Shown piece by piece: positions 47,090-59,700 of a stretch of 64,000 bases of DNA. A program made the position numbers and the translations under genes. The notes below the pieces were generated by a model. The model was not told the origin of the DNA. It ran no database searches and saw only the letters and a program-made list of their open reading frames with translations. The stretch comes from Parelaphostrongylus tenuis (Eukaryota > Nematoda > Chromadorea > Rhabditida > Metastrongylidae), in assembly GCA_019055375.1 (NCBI GenBank), contig JAHQIW010004388.1, positions 113,208 through 177,207 on the forward strand. The letters run 5' to 3'. Each line of letters starts with the position of its first letter. Position 1 is the stretch's first letter.

Positions 47090-47330
47090 TTAGGTCAATT
47101 CATAAGTTTTGGCATTAAGGCAAAACATGCCAAGTTTATCAACCAGAACTCGTTAAAAATGCAAAATTTTGGAATCATTCCACTGCGCATTTCCTTGCGT
47201 ATATTTTGGTATACAACTTGTTTTGATTTGCTTGAAGATCGAGCTATCGTAAGAACAATTTTCTTGCTACCTATGAACGAAAGCACGTAACTAAAGTGAT
47301 ACTGAAACGGCGCGCAATATTAATGGAGCT
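47090..47330 (+). mobile_element. mariner 5' end fragment
   Basis: Starts with a TTAGGTCAATTCATAAGTTT terminus, like the other mariner ends here, followed by leader-type sequence and then a SINE tail. No transposase remains. Confidence 0.45.
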
Positions 47331-47344
47331 TCCTGTGGACGGCG

Positions 47345-47450
47345 TGAGCGCGGCTCATCCTGCAAGTGACTGTGAAGGCCAGTTAGGCAAGTTCAGTCTC
47401 CTCGAACATGCCACGAATGGAGTCGAATGCATGAAGCATTCCCCAGTAAG
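47345..47450 (+). repeat. SINE family A tail fragment
   Basis: 'gactgtgaaggccag', 'tggagtcgaatgcatga' and 'gcattcccca' match the 3' half of 34,286-34,588. The head is missing. Confidence 0.5.
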
Positions 47451-47589
47451 TTGACCAACTCCTGAAGCATTTATCCATTTTTAATGTTTTTTCTTTTCGA
47501 ATTTTTTTATTCTGAACCGCTGACCTATGAGGTAGTATTCTTCTTCACACCGGCACGAGCTGGGCCACTGTAGCCTGTCGAAAACTCAG

Positions 47590-47708
47590 CAAGGGTGAAA
47601 CGAACGATGAATTCTGACCATGAAGCACTTCTGTCGCTTGTGCCAGGTGATCTCATTGACGTGACAGCGGTAAAATTCAGTGATCGGACCGATTTGATGG
47701 AGGGTAGG
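47590..47708 (+). CDS. TANGO1-like gene, exon 1 seen: first half of SH3-like module
   Basis: Reads RVKRTMNSDHEALLSLVPGD then LIDVTAVKFSDRTDLMEGR, ending at donor AGG|gtgagt in phase 0. 'LLSL-x-PGD-x-I-V' followed by 'D-x-x-EGR' is the start of an SH3 fold as in the MIA family. The acceptor is 'aaaactcag' at 47,589. It enters in phase 1, so at least one upstream exon (signal peptide) should exist but was not found. The following intron is 3.3 kb and contains a mariner at 49.2-49.8 kb. Confidence 0.7.
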
Positions 47709-50700
47709 GTGAGTGTTGAGTGATTTAGTGATGGCTGTATAGTTCTTTTTTTTCAGAAATATCTCTATTCCCACCTAGAGATTAGTCCATTTGGGAACGT
47801 GGACCCAACACTCTGCGTCTCTAGCCTTCAGCTTGTTTCGTCTAACTAGGGCGTCTAACCCCGGCGTGCTATTGTTAGACGCCACACGTTCGGATTAGAC
47901 ACCAATGTTAGACACTAAGCAATCGTTTGCTAGACATTGTTGTTAGACCCAACACTCTGGGGTTAGAGAGGAAGGGGTTGGGTTCGTAGTACTAGGAAGG
48001 TACATACCTTGTGGACATTTGAGTCGTTTCTATAGAATGATTATCTGGTAGAAAAACGATACCTATAGTAATCATTTAACCGTTTAAAGACAAGGATTTT
48101 TACACTCATTCAGACTTTTGCTAGTTGTTTGATACCTTGAATCTTGGTTATTTCAATACCGCGTTTCCTGAAGAGAACTTTCTGATATGCTATATTATAG
48201 CAGCGAAAATAGAATTGATTTTTATATTACGCGCTCTTTAGGCTTAGGTTGACGGGGGATTGATGGATCATTTGGCGACATAAAACGAAAGTAAAAGCCT
48301 GACCCAATAGAACGATAGAGTGAAGACTTCTTTTCCTGTAGTTCTCATAGGAAAACATAGAACTTCTATCAAACCCGAAAATTTCTCACGTAAATAACAA
48401 ATTCGCGCGATAATGCGCGCCGAGTGTGACTTATTTTATTTTCGCTGCAACACCGCGCTAGAAAGGCTCTCTCATAAACCAAATATAGTACCAAATCGCT
48501 GAGATTCAAGCCGGCGATTGATTACTAAAGTTATGAGAAAGAAGCGAAAGAGGTCGTATCCTCAGAAGGTTGCAGAATAACTGGAGATAAGGGGGAAGTA
48601 CCGATAATTTAAGGCTTTTTTCGCTGAAAAGAGTTTTTCCTTTGGACTCTTAGTAATCAGTCGATAGCATGGGAGATTGCGATTTTGAAACTGTTTGTAG
48701 TTTCTGAAGAAGCCTTCGTTCTGCACTGTAAGCAGAGAAGAATTATATTTCACCTTTGGTTTGATTTGTTCACTTGAGTAGAATCTGTGGACGACTTTTC
48801 CGTAGACTTTGAGCAGTCTTTTTCTAGCTCGAATCTTGATGAATCTGCATCACGTGTGGTTTTTGACATGAATTCATACAGCACTGTAAGAACGGAAAGA
48901 GAATCACGTTCCGCACACGGAGCATTAGACAGTCATTTGAAATTCATAGCGGGTTTGTCGATGATCCAAAACGGAAAGGAAAAGCTAGTGCATATATAAC
49001 GGTAGAAAGAAGTCTATTCTATAATTCCATGGAGACTCCAGTTTCTATACTATACTGATAATTCTGGAATAGTTGAGAGTTATCGATGAACTGACATCGA
49101 AATGCACTGAGCTGTGTCATTTTGGACAAACTGTTCATTGTTCTTCTCATGTATAATATCAAATATTCTTTTGAGTTTTGCGAGTAGACTAGGAAACACC
49201 AAATTTACTTCCTTCTAGTAATAAAAATAGCTTAACAGCTCTATTCACAGTATGTGGCATCAGTCTGAACACATCTCCGCCATTTCTGAGGTAACAAATC
49301 CATACCGCTTTGTGCTGAGTTTTCTGAGCTTTACATTGTTGTCAGATTTGTCGAGACTCACCGCATCCTTACCCCTCTACGAAGCCTTTATCGCAGTTTG
49401 CTTCTTTACGAGTGCGAATTGGATGCGTTACATCGACTGCCTTGAGAACATCAACCGTGCAGACGCTGAAGGATTTGTGTCCAGGCGAGCAGCGTTTCGG
49501 TGCTTTGCTAGGTTTCACGACGGCAACACTAATCTGGAGGACCAGCAGCTCTGGGGTCGTCCACGTGAAGTTTTTCGTGAGACCGTCATAGAACCAATTG
49601 GAGTGGATTTGACATTGACCATGGAGGAGTTGGCCAACGATCTTGGCTGTGGTCATACGACATTGAACAGAATATCGAAGGCAGTAGGCAAGACCTGGAA
49701 CAAGGAGCGATAATTTCCACACGAGCTCAAGTACCAAAACTTATGAGAAGACCTAAGGTTTAGGCTCCTTCGGTCTTACTTACATGTTTGAACTCATGAA
49801 ACAAAGATGTGGTTTTCATGCTGTTAAAGAACGTCAATTCAATAAACCTAGAGACGTTGTGAATCAGTGAGAAATGAGAAGATCACATAGTTATATATGC
49901 TTTGAAAGGATGTGAGCGTGTATCTTGTTCTGTAGAGGTGATATAAGAAACCTACGAATTTTTTTCAGAAGCCAAGAAAAGAGAGCCATAGTCAACTCTT
50001 TGAGTGTCGCAGTTAATCGATTGTGCAGCGCGAAGACGTCTAGAATATCGTGTATATTTTTGGATACACTCCGTCCTCAAAGAATTAGAAAATGAAAATC
50101 GCGCCGTTGACTCCTGAAAGGATTAAGAATCACGTGTTAGCTTTGTATTTGAAGCGAGTGTTACAGCTCTGTGACGTATCATTGAGAAAGAACTTTATTT
50201 TGCCTAATGGCATAATTCCGTTACCGCAGTCTATTTTCCAATTACTATGGGGCACAGTTTTTTGCTTTTCCAGATTTTCGACAATCACTCGATAGCTTAT
50301 ATCTTAGCGATTTCAAAATCATGCTTTTTTCATGGAAAGGCTTTTTTAAAAATGTTGAAGAAGCGATTATAATGTTAAGTTCCACCCTTGCGGCGCACTA
50401 TTTGCTCGGATAGGTGCATGAATTGCTGTGTGGGTGGGATTTTGTTACACTTGTAGCAAGCGGCACCAACACCCCCAGCGTTTGTGAGCTGTCCTCTAAC
50501 AGACTTCTAGCGGTTATTTGGCAGGGGTAATTTTTGCAATTTTGAGGCTAAACTTCGTTTTTGAAAAGTTCTTCAAACAGCGCTGGAATGATCGATAAGG
50601 AGATCAATGTTTACCCTCCAAGCTTGGAATTTGTAGCAGGTCTACTTGACAATATAGAATAAAAATAGAAGCTTGAGCCTGTAGAACAATAGAGGGTAAT

Positions 50701-53700
50701 TTCTTCTGCAGCTCTAATACGGCAAGCCTGGGAATTTATGGGAGCGGAGATGAGGTCTTTGTATCAAGAACGAAAATATGCACGATAACGCTCCCCGAAT
50801 GAGAAACTCAATTTTATTTTGGCTGCTGCAGCGCACTGACTATGCCTTAACAGGAAAGAAGCACACCATTGGAATCAGCGAAAATCAAATTATCGAAAGG
50901 TTACCAAAGGTATGAGGAAAAGGCAAAAGCGGCTTCGTTTTCAACGGATGATTGAAGATAACGGAAAAGTGTTCTGGAACTCAATAACCTTGAATTATCT
51001 AATGATGTAACTCAAGGTTTCTCCAACTTTTCTTTCTTGTTTCAGCTGAAAGACGGAAGGCGAGGAAATTTCTATATTAGTGCAATAGATATCGGACCCT
51101 ATCTCGATTTTCTCCGAAACGCCATAGAGATAAGAAAGAGATGAAGTAATCAGTCAAGATAGAGCGGATATTGGTCCAAAGAGAGTTCTTGGTAAGTGGG
51201 ATTTTTGCATTCGTTTTTTGCAGAGGGTTAAGCTCAGTCTTTTGTTCGCTAGGAGCTGAACGAGCAGATCTGCACCTCGTACGAGACTACAATATTCAAG
51301 CCACTCGTTATGCTGAAGATCAAAACCCTCTTCACCCCGATCAACTGCCATTACCAGACTTGACAGCTACGAATCGTGGTGATCATGAGCACAGTCATGG
51401 AGTTGAATATGGACGCAGTCGTGGATTTTTTCATGGTATCCAAACACAGGATAGTCATTCGAATGGAGATTTGCCCGTCAAAGCGAAGATAATTCCAAGA
51501 GGTCGTAGAACTTACTTAAATGGCGCCAGCTATGAAGAATATCGGAATGGTCATTCCGGAGAAGCTGGCCATCTTGGAACTCTCACATCTAACACTCATC
51601 GAGGAGCTTCAAGTGGCCATGTTCACAGCAGTGGTAGGTACCTCAGACTCTATTTCTTCTTTCTTACTAGTCTTATATGATACTGAGTGATGTTTAGGTG
51701 AAAGTGCAGGCGAACAAGTTAAGCCAATACCTACGGAGAAATTGTCTACGTCTAACAGTCAGAATTCAGTGGAAATGGAGGCACAGTTGATGAAGGTACT
51801 ACTTGAGCATCATGGTTCTTATCAAATAATGGGTACTATCCAGTTGAAAGGGGTAAATGTAAAACCATCTTATTCTCTGACAGGACATTTTCATGGAAGT
51901 GTTAGTAAATTTTTGAAAAACTGAGAAAAAAAAGGAAAAAACATTTGAAAACTGAGACACAATGCAACAGCACACGTCGCCGGTTCTCTAGGGGCCTTTT
52001 TTGACGTTGCTACAAGAGAATACTCGCGTTTGAAACGAACATATTTCTCGCCGAACGGAGCCCTTTCTTTCTACTATTAGTAAGCAGTCGATAGGCAATC
52101 GAACTTGATTCCAACGATGTGATTATGTGTCCTGAAAAGACCGTTTCTCTGAAACGCAGCAGGTATAATAAATTGAATTCTCGTCTCCATCAAGAAGGTC
52201 TTTGGCTACCTCACATGCGTGTGCGTGAGGCGGCCTCGTGAACTCCTGATGCTATACTTCTCTGCGCGGTCATGTGTTCGAAAAGTCTATGGTCATTGTG
52301 TCATTTAACGTGACTGCCTTAGTCAGCCGCACGTGAATTGGCCAAAGATCCTCTTAGTTGCACATGCGAATTCAACTTATCTTACCTGCTGCGTATCAGA
52401 GAAGGTCTTTTCAGAGCATAAGCGCAGCGCTTGAATCAGAAACGAGTGCGCCATCGAAGGATTACTAATAATTCAAAAAAGATCACTGTCCGGCGAGAAA
52501 TATGTGCGTCTCAGGCATAGTTTTGTGTGGGATTTACAGCGTCATAAAAGCGTCTTTTCTAAAACCACCACAGGCAGCTGTAGCAAGAAGTCTCAGCTTT
52601 CAAACGGTCACTAGCACTTTATAAAAAGTTCCTCTCCAGCGAATGATATCGGTCTTTCATTTGTGCCCTAACTGAAAAGAACCAGGTAATGATTAGAAAT
52701 AGGTAGATGTAGTATCATAGTTTGGGACCACGTTCTTCTTTTCTGCTGTACTGACACTTTAATGTATTTCATATTCTAATTGGCACGAAGTGGACACCTG
52801 AAGCTTCCTTTTTTGCACTATTTGATGCTGAACGAATCACTTTTCATGACATATTGCTGGTAGTTTGTTGCTTGTGACGAGCGCCTATTGCGCAGTAGTT
52901 AGAGGTGTTTTGTGATACACGCGTGGTCGCCACAAGCGATATGCGTTTGTCTGACCCACATCCTGAGCTCACCAAGCTTACCATACCTGTGATGTCAGTG
53001 AATTGGTATCAAACTTGTCTGGGAGAATAGCAGCACTGGCTTTTCACAGAATCGCTAGCCATCACGAGTCCTTCTGAAGGCCAGATATGTATTCAGTCAC
53101 CTCAAACGGTACTAAATAAAGTCGAATAGTAGCATCTTTTAAAGCTTTCGAGAGGTCTGTTACGGTACTCATAGGGTGCTAGACACGTGTTCATGGCCTT
53201 TCGTCCTCATCAGTAGCACGGTGTTTTTTATTTCAATCAGTTTGTTGTAAGGACATATACCCCGTATAAGGGCAGTCGACTTCGAAGTATTTACACTAGG
53301 AGTAAACTGAAGAGATACCGTGACGCTCTTCAGAGGCATTGGCTACGGACTGCCGTTTGCTTGGTTTGCGGCTATTAGCTTGTATCTATGTACATGTAGA
53401 TAACTTTACTTTATTTGATCCGTCATCACACTTTTTTTTTCACTGTTCGGATCCCAGTACTTTTAGCATCTAATTCTTTTTCTTTTTCTTGAACGGCGTA
53501 GAATACTAGTTGAATGAGTCTCATTGCAATCTCGAGGATGGCCATACTATGACGTTCCATAGAACGTTGTTGTTGAGTGCCGGAGAAAAGTGGGCGTCTA
53601 ACTCGGCTTCACGTGCGCCGTTACCAACATCACATCCACTCGGCCACGGCGCCCCCGACATATCTATATAAAAAATAATGTACATATATATGCATATATG

Positions 53701-56700
53701 TGCGTATATATGTGCACGTATATGATGCATGCACGTCCTGTATACCTTTCATATCAGCACTTTAAATAGACTATTTTGCTGCCTCAAGAGGTCTCACAAT
53801 AGTCACTTCAAAATATTGATATAAAGTCGAACGCATGGCGTATTCCTCAGGGATTGGTCAGCACCGAAAGTTCCAATTTTTTACGGAGAAACTTACAAGA
53901 ATTGTTACATTTGTTTCATTGTTCAAGGTTTTTATTTTCCGAAGAAGATTATCTGAGCATTAATTCAATGAATTTCAAGAGTACTTCTCCACCGATACCG
54001 CCGACCACATTTTCGCCGTCAGAGTCTTTACGAAAAGAACAACAACCACCTGATGCTGCTGCTGTAGAATCAGGGACACCTCAACCAGTATTGACGACAA
54101 CAACAACTCTTGGTGATCAGTATGCGACTACAACGCATAGCATTGAAAAGGAATCAATTCCAACACAAGGCAGTAGTGTTCCATTTGCAGCGCCGATTTC
54201 GGATTCAAGTACAACTTATATACATTTTATATCCCCTGAGATCTGATTTATGCAGTGTTCTGACAGCATTTTGCCTTTTCCAGCTAATGAGACAGTTACG
54301 ACTCCAGTCACTTATATTCCAGCGATTATGGATAGGTATACGTTATCTTCACAGTCAACCACCGTTTCACCACCACCAGCAACAGGCCACCATGACTTTC
54401 ACGTTAATGATTCGAACGCTACTTCCGATTCTGATGCCGGTGCTCAAGAGGTTCGACTGATTTATCATTGTTTCATAGAAGCAAGATCTTGTCGTAACCA
54501 TACGTATGTACTAGCCACTCCACTTCTAAGGATCCTCTCATGCTATCACTCTTTCTTCTATTCAAAAAAGAATTTGTTACAAGGGATTCGTACATTCCCT
54601 TAAAATATTTTCATATCGTTTTGACTGGGAATTTGAGCCGATTTTCAAATATTTATTCACAAAATTATGCGAACAAACGAAAGTTGATCTACATAGAGAA
54701 GGTGGAAGTAATCACGTGCGATCACAAACCTGGGCAAGAGAACTCATTGATAATTTTCTATAGTTGGTATCAATCTATAAGACTTTTTTATGCTCTATGG
54801 GCAAATTTGTGACAAAATCTTGTCTTTCGCTACCGCGGTGTACGAATTCCATTCCAGGCGCACCGTCCATCGGGGCGCAAAATGTGACCAAATCTTTCAT
54901 CATACCTTCCACTTTATGATTCTCTTCAGATTTTCAATCTCAGTCCGACGTTTTTTTCCAAAGTTGTCTATGTTTTATGGTAGTTTTTCGCTTCTGCTCT
55001 CCAATATTCTCCTATTTCAAACAATCTCCCTTCGTTCGTAATAGTGATTTCGAAAGGAAAAAACGAGTACAAAATGCGGCCAATTAACTTTTTCTTGTGA
55101 TACAATTACGTGATGAGGCGATATGAAATTTTGAAGGCATCCACGTCAAGGAAGGATCGTCTTCATATAGATTCAAATATGCAAGCCGCTTTGGAGGCAG
55201 CACAAAAGCCGGAGAATTCCATTCCATCAGGTGATGGCATAGTTTCACCGGTGAATGACGCTGTTCCTCCGTCCACGTCTCCAGGACCTCCTCAGGTTAG
55301 AACATGAAAAGAAGGCTTAAAACACAACTTTGAGTAGCATTTTTCTACAGAGTTCATTGCTATAACTAATATTAAAGTACACGAAAGCGTTAGAGTCTTC
55401 GTAAATTTAGTTACGGCGTAGAGCGAGTGTGGTATAGTGGTCAGATGTACTCTGTGACGTGCACGTGGCCGATCCATCGATGCTCCATGGTTTGACCCTA
55501 GACTCAAGACTCACCAAGCACACCACCCTCCGGTGTCGGTGAATTAGTGCCAGGCTTGTTTGGGGGGGATAGCAGCACTGACTCGAAACATCGGCAGGCC
55601 ACCGTGAGTCATTGTAAAGGCCAGATATGCATGGAAGCTCTTCGAACGATGCTTGATGAAGACAAATGGTTGGCCGATCTCCCATGGATTAATCAACGCA
55701 AAAAGCTTTTTCTTTTTATCTTTCATCTCTAGTTTATTCTATCATATTTGCTATTTGTACCAAGACTTTAACGCCTTCGTCTTATCGTTGTGATATCTAA
55801 CGTTTCCACATTTTCTTTTCTTGTGTGTGGACTTGCTTCCATCAGTCAAATTTGCATCAAGAAATTTGTTGTGAGAGTTTCTTCTTTCCCAAAAAACCAA
55901 GTCTTCTGAGAGAACGTCATGATCATTAGGAAACGACCGTAATAAAGATGTACGGTCACAAACTCGATTAGATCCAGAATAAGGATGTTTTAGCCTAAAA
56001 CGAGATTGGTACACCAGGGCCATACACCGGTGTTTCGCAGGTTCGTCCTCCTCGTCAGTGACCCCCGCCCCACATTAAGCCCTGCATTGTAGCAAGGAGG
56101 GAGGCGTATGTGGTATGTGGTGATGGCATAGTGTACAATACACTGGTCCATCACCATCAGTCCATGGTTTCGAACTCGATAAGATCTTGAGGAATTTACA
56201 CGGCGTAGGTCAAGAAGCGATCAGGTGAAAACGTGGTCCCTCTCATACGACAGCGTTGTTTCTTTCACAACTATCTCTCTTAAAGTTGAATAGATAGTGC
56301 TATTAATCTTACATCACCTATAGTGTTGTTGGACCTTCCCTTAAACTAAGCGATCATCTTTGCTAAACATCTGGACGGTTTACATCTGACAGAAAGCTAC
56401 CATCCCGCTACTGCACATACATTTTCGTAGATGGACATCTCAAAAAACCGAAGGATATAAGCATTTTTCTTGAAGAAACATTGAAATTCTAATGTTATGA
56501 CTTTCGATCAAAAGATCATAGTAGTAACAGAATCGTCTCCAAGTGGAATTATGACATTCTAAGTTTTTCGTTGACGGTCGACCGATATTTCTTACCACAC
56601 TGTTATTGAGGAAGCTATAAAACTGTCGACGTCGCAGTCTCTAAGAAATGCGCCACGCATTTGATTCCATTCGTAGCATCATAGAGGTGATTTGAGTGCA

Positions 56701-59700
56701 TACCTGGCCTTTACAATGAGTCGAAGTAGCTCATCAATGTATCAAGTCAGTGCTGCTATTCTCTCATCCAATACCGATTTCGCAGCTCTGAAGGCTTGGA
56801 AAGCTTCGTGATCAAGAGACTGGCATCGAACTATCGACTGATCGAGTACGTGTGTGTCGCAGAGCACTGATGGCCACTACTGCGCACTCGCTTAAGCCAC
56901 TTTAAATCTAAGCATTTTATGTGATCCACCACCTTTGGAGCCATTGTCTCTGCGTTTACTGTTTCATTGACCTACACTAGGTGATCGTATTGTTTTTTAC
57001 TTCAACCAAAATCTTATTATTGACAAGATCTATAGTGTGAAAGTGGTGTATAGAGGTGGGATTACTTATGTAGATGCTTCATTTTTACAGTACTGCACTC
57101 GTGAAGACTGTAATTACCAGCACTCAAAAGTTAATGGCATCCAAAAAGAATCAGCACATGTGGTGGACCATGTCAGTTGTAGTCAGTCGGTTTCTAACTC
57201 GAATGACGGATCGAATCCCTGTAACGATGTACGAAAAGGTGAAGAAGATCATGGTCGTTCAGGTGGGTTCGGTATGCTGACTGAGATTGGAGCCTTTATT
57301 CTACAGCGATAAGTGTTTCTACTCTTTTTTTCCAGGATTTATTGCTGGTATATTAAGGTCGTTGACCACTTTCGTTAGGTCTTTCCCTTATTTGAATGAC
57401 GTTGATAATGCAGGTAGTGTCTGGTTGTGTTTTACCATCTTGTATAATTATTACAATCTTGAAGGCTGATCACTTCTCATTTAGGGATTGCTTTTGTTAT
57501 AAATGTGTCACTACTAATAGGAGCCATCGTATTTCATCTTATTTGGTCATTTTTCTCGGACAGCGACGACGACATGGACATATCAGACAGAATGTGAGTT
57601 ATTCCAGGTGGAGGATATGTGGTTTCTGTGAGAATGTAAAAATGATTCTGAACTGGATTTTAAGTTCATTAATTGAGATGGCATATTCTTAAGTATGGCT
57701 TTTTTCCACCTGATGCATCTCTCTTAGTTAGACATTTTTATACGTTACGTCAATATCATTGAAGCTCGTGTGGCACAGTGGATTGAAAGTGCTCTGAGAC
57801 ACACATGTGGTTGATCAGTCGTTTGTTGATGGTTCGACTGTGCCCCAGTCCTCCCTCCTCTCTAAGACTTACCGAGCATTCCTTCCCTTTGGGGTCAGGT
57901 TAAGACTTCTCTGGAGATAGCAGCACTGACCTGATACATCGGTGGGTCGCCGCGAGTCATTGTAAAGTCCAGATATGTATTTTAATCACGCCAAATGATG
58001 CCTGATGAAGTCGGATGGATGGCGCATTTCTCTTGGGATCGATCAATGCCCGAGAGTTTTAACCTTTATCCTTTATGTCGATATCATAATTTTTGATCTG
58101 GATTAAGCGTTCCTCTTCTCTTTATAGTAACCTAGACGGTGGATTTTGTTATTTACTAACGCTGGATGTTTTCTGGTGGGTTTTTTACTCGAATTTGATT
58201 CTTTTAACGTGTTTTAGGCTCACTCATGATCTGGCAACGAAATGCAAGTTCCTTGATGAACAGAACAAAGTCAAAGACATGGAAATTCACAGGTAATGTA
58301 TAACTTTTATTTCTAAGTGAAAATATGTTATTCATTTTTTTTATAGACTTGGTTCGGTTGCTGACCGCTTCCAAGATGTCTTTGTTGAAGCGACTGAGCT
58401 TCGCAAGGAGTTAGGTGCGAAAGAGAGAGAAATCGAAAATCATGTTAGAAGGTATGAGATTTTTACATTTCTATTCACTTCTAGGTTAACCCTACGTTCT
58501 GTTTGATAAGAATAGTTGAAACCGTTATTAGGCGTTTGTAGACGCCGTCTGTCCTTTTTCATGCACGATTTTGAAGAGGCCTTTTTTGCTGGACAAAGCT
58601 TAACCCCTAGGCTATCAGAGATCATTCAAAAGCATGAGTCATGGTTATTAATTTACTGTACTTGGTTTTCTGAATATTTTTAGTGCGCTGCAGCTGTGAG
58701 AAGAAGTTATGTTTCTCCTTTGAAGCTCATTTTTTGTCAGCTAGCGTCTGTGCTCAGCTTTTGTCCAGGCTTTTATACTGCTTCGATAGCTTGAATCGCG
58801 ATTATTCTGAAAGTGGTTTTTTGTATTGATCTTCTTAGAGCTCTATAATAATGAGAAGAAGATTACGTTTCACGCGAGTTTTAAATGTACCTAAAATGTG
58901 GAAGAGCATATAGAATATTGTCCAGCATCAAAATAACTTGAAAATCCTGGAGTTCCTTTTGGAACTTGAAAAGACCCTTTGATTAAATAGCGAAAATCGC
59001 ACACTCTCAGCATCCAACTGCGCTCTGCGAGGGACTGAAACGTGTTGTTGAAAATTTGTTTCTAATCTTTTATCTTCATAGTTGAGAGTAATGTGAGTCT
59101 TAGGTATACCACTCTTTACAGTCATCTACAAATTTTCGAGATAAGCTGCCGTTTTGAATTTGCCATTGTGTGCTTAGCATATCTATTAAATAGATCTGAG
59201 GTTACTTAGTGTTATGTAAAACATTTTGCATCAAGCGAGAGTCAAACCCTTGTGCCAGTGCCTGTCAATTAACTTGATTAAATGTCGATATGTGCTTTAG
59301 AGATTAAATCCGATAAGGGTTGGTTAGTGACAGCCACGGTGGTCCATATCAGAGAAAGAGTAGTAGCAGAGCGGTGGTAGGTGGTGTAGTTGTAGCACGT
59401 CCCTCCAGTACTGGATGATTGCTGGTTCAGCTCTCGCTCATTGTCGAAGATTTTGCTTAACTCTCAGTGCTTGTAAGATAGTAACTTTAACGAATCGCTG
59501 CTTAGAAGCAATATAAAGAATTAGTATTGGTTATACTTGTACAATAATTTCAGTCACTCATGATTATTTGTTGGAAAGATGGCTTGAGTTGCTGAAACTT
59601 TTCCTTCGTTGGCTTTTTTTTTTGACCAAGTATGTCTCCAATTTAGGAGTGAACGCTTGAAGTGTGAACTTGATGAGGAACGTAGAGTACGTGCATGTTT

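Noticed and set aside
49369..49737. 122-codon frame on the minus strand
   Set aside because: Antisense to the clear mariner DNA-binding domain on the plus strand.
57074..57280. Alternative frame rich in basic and hydrophobic residues over exon 8
   Set aside because: Its end would be phase 0, and both other frames of the next exon hit stops. Only the frame giving YCTREDCNYQHS joins the chain.
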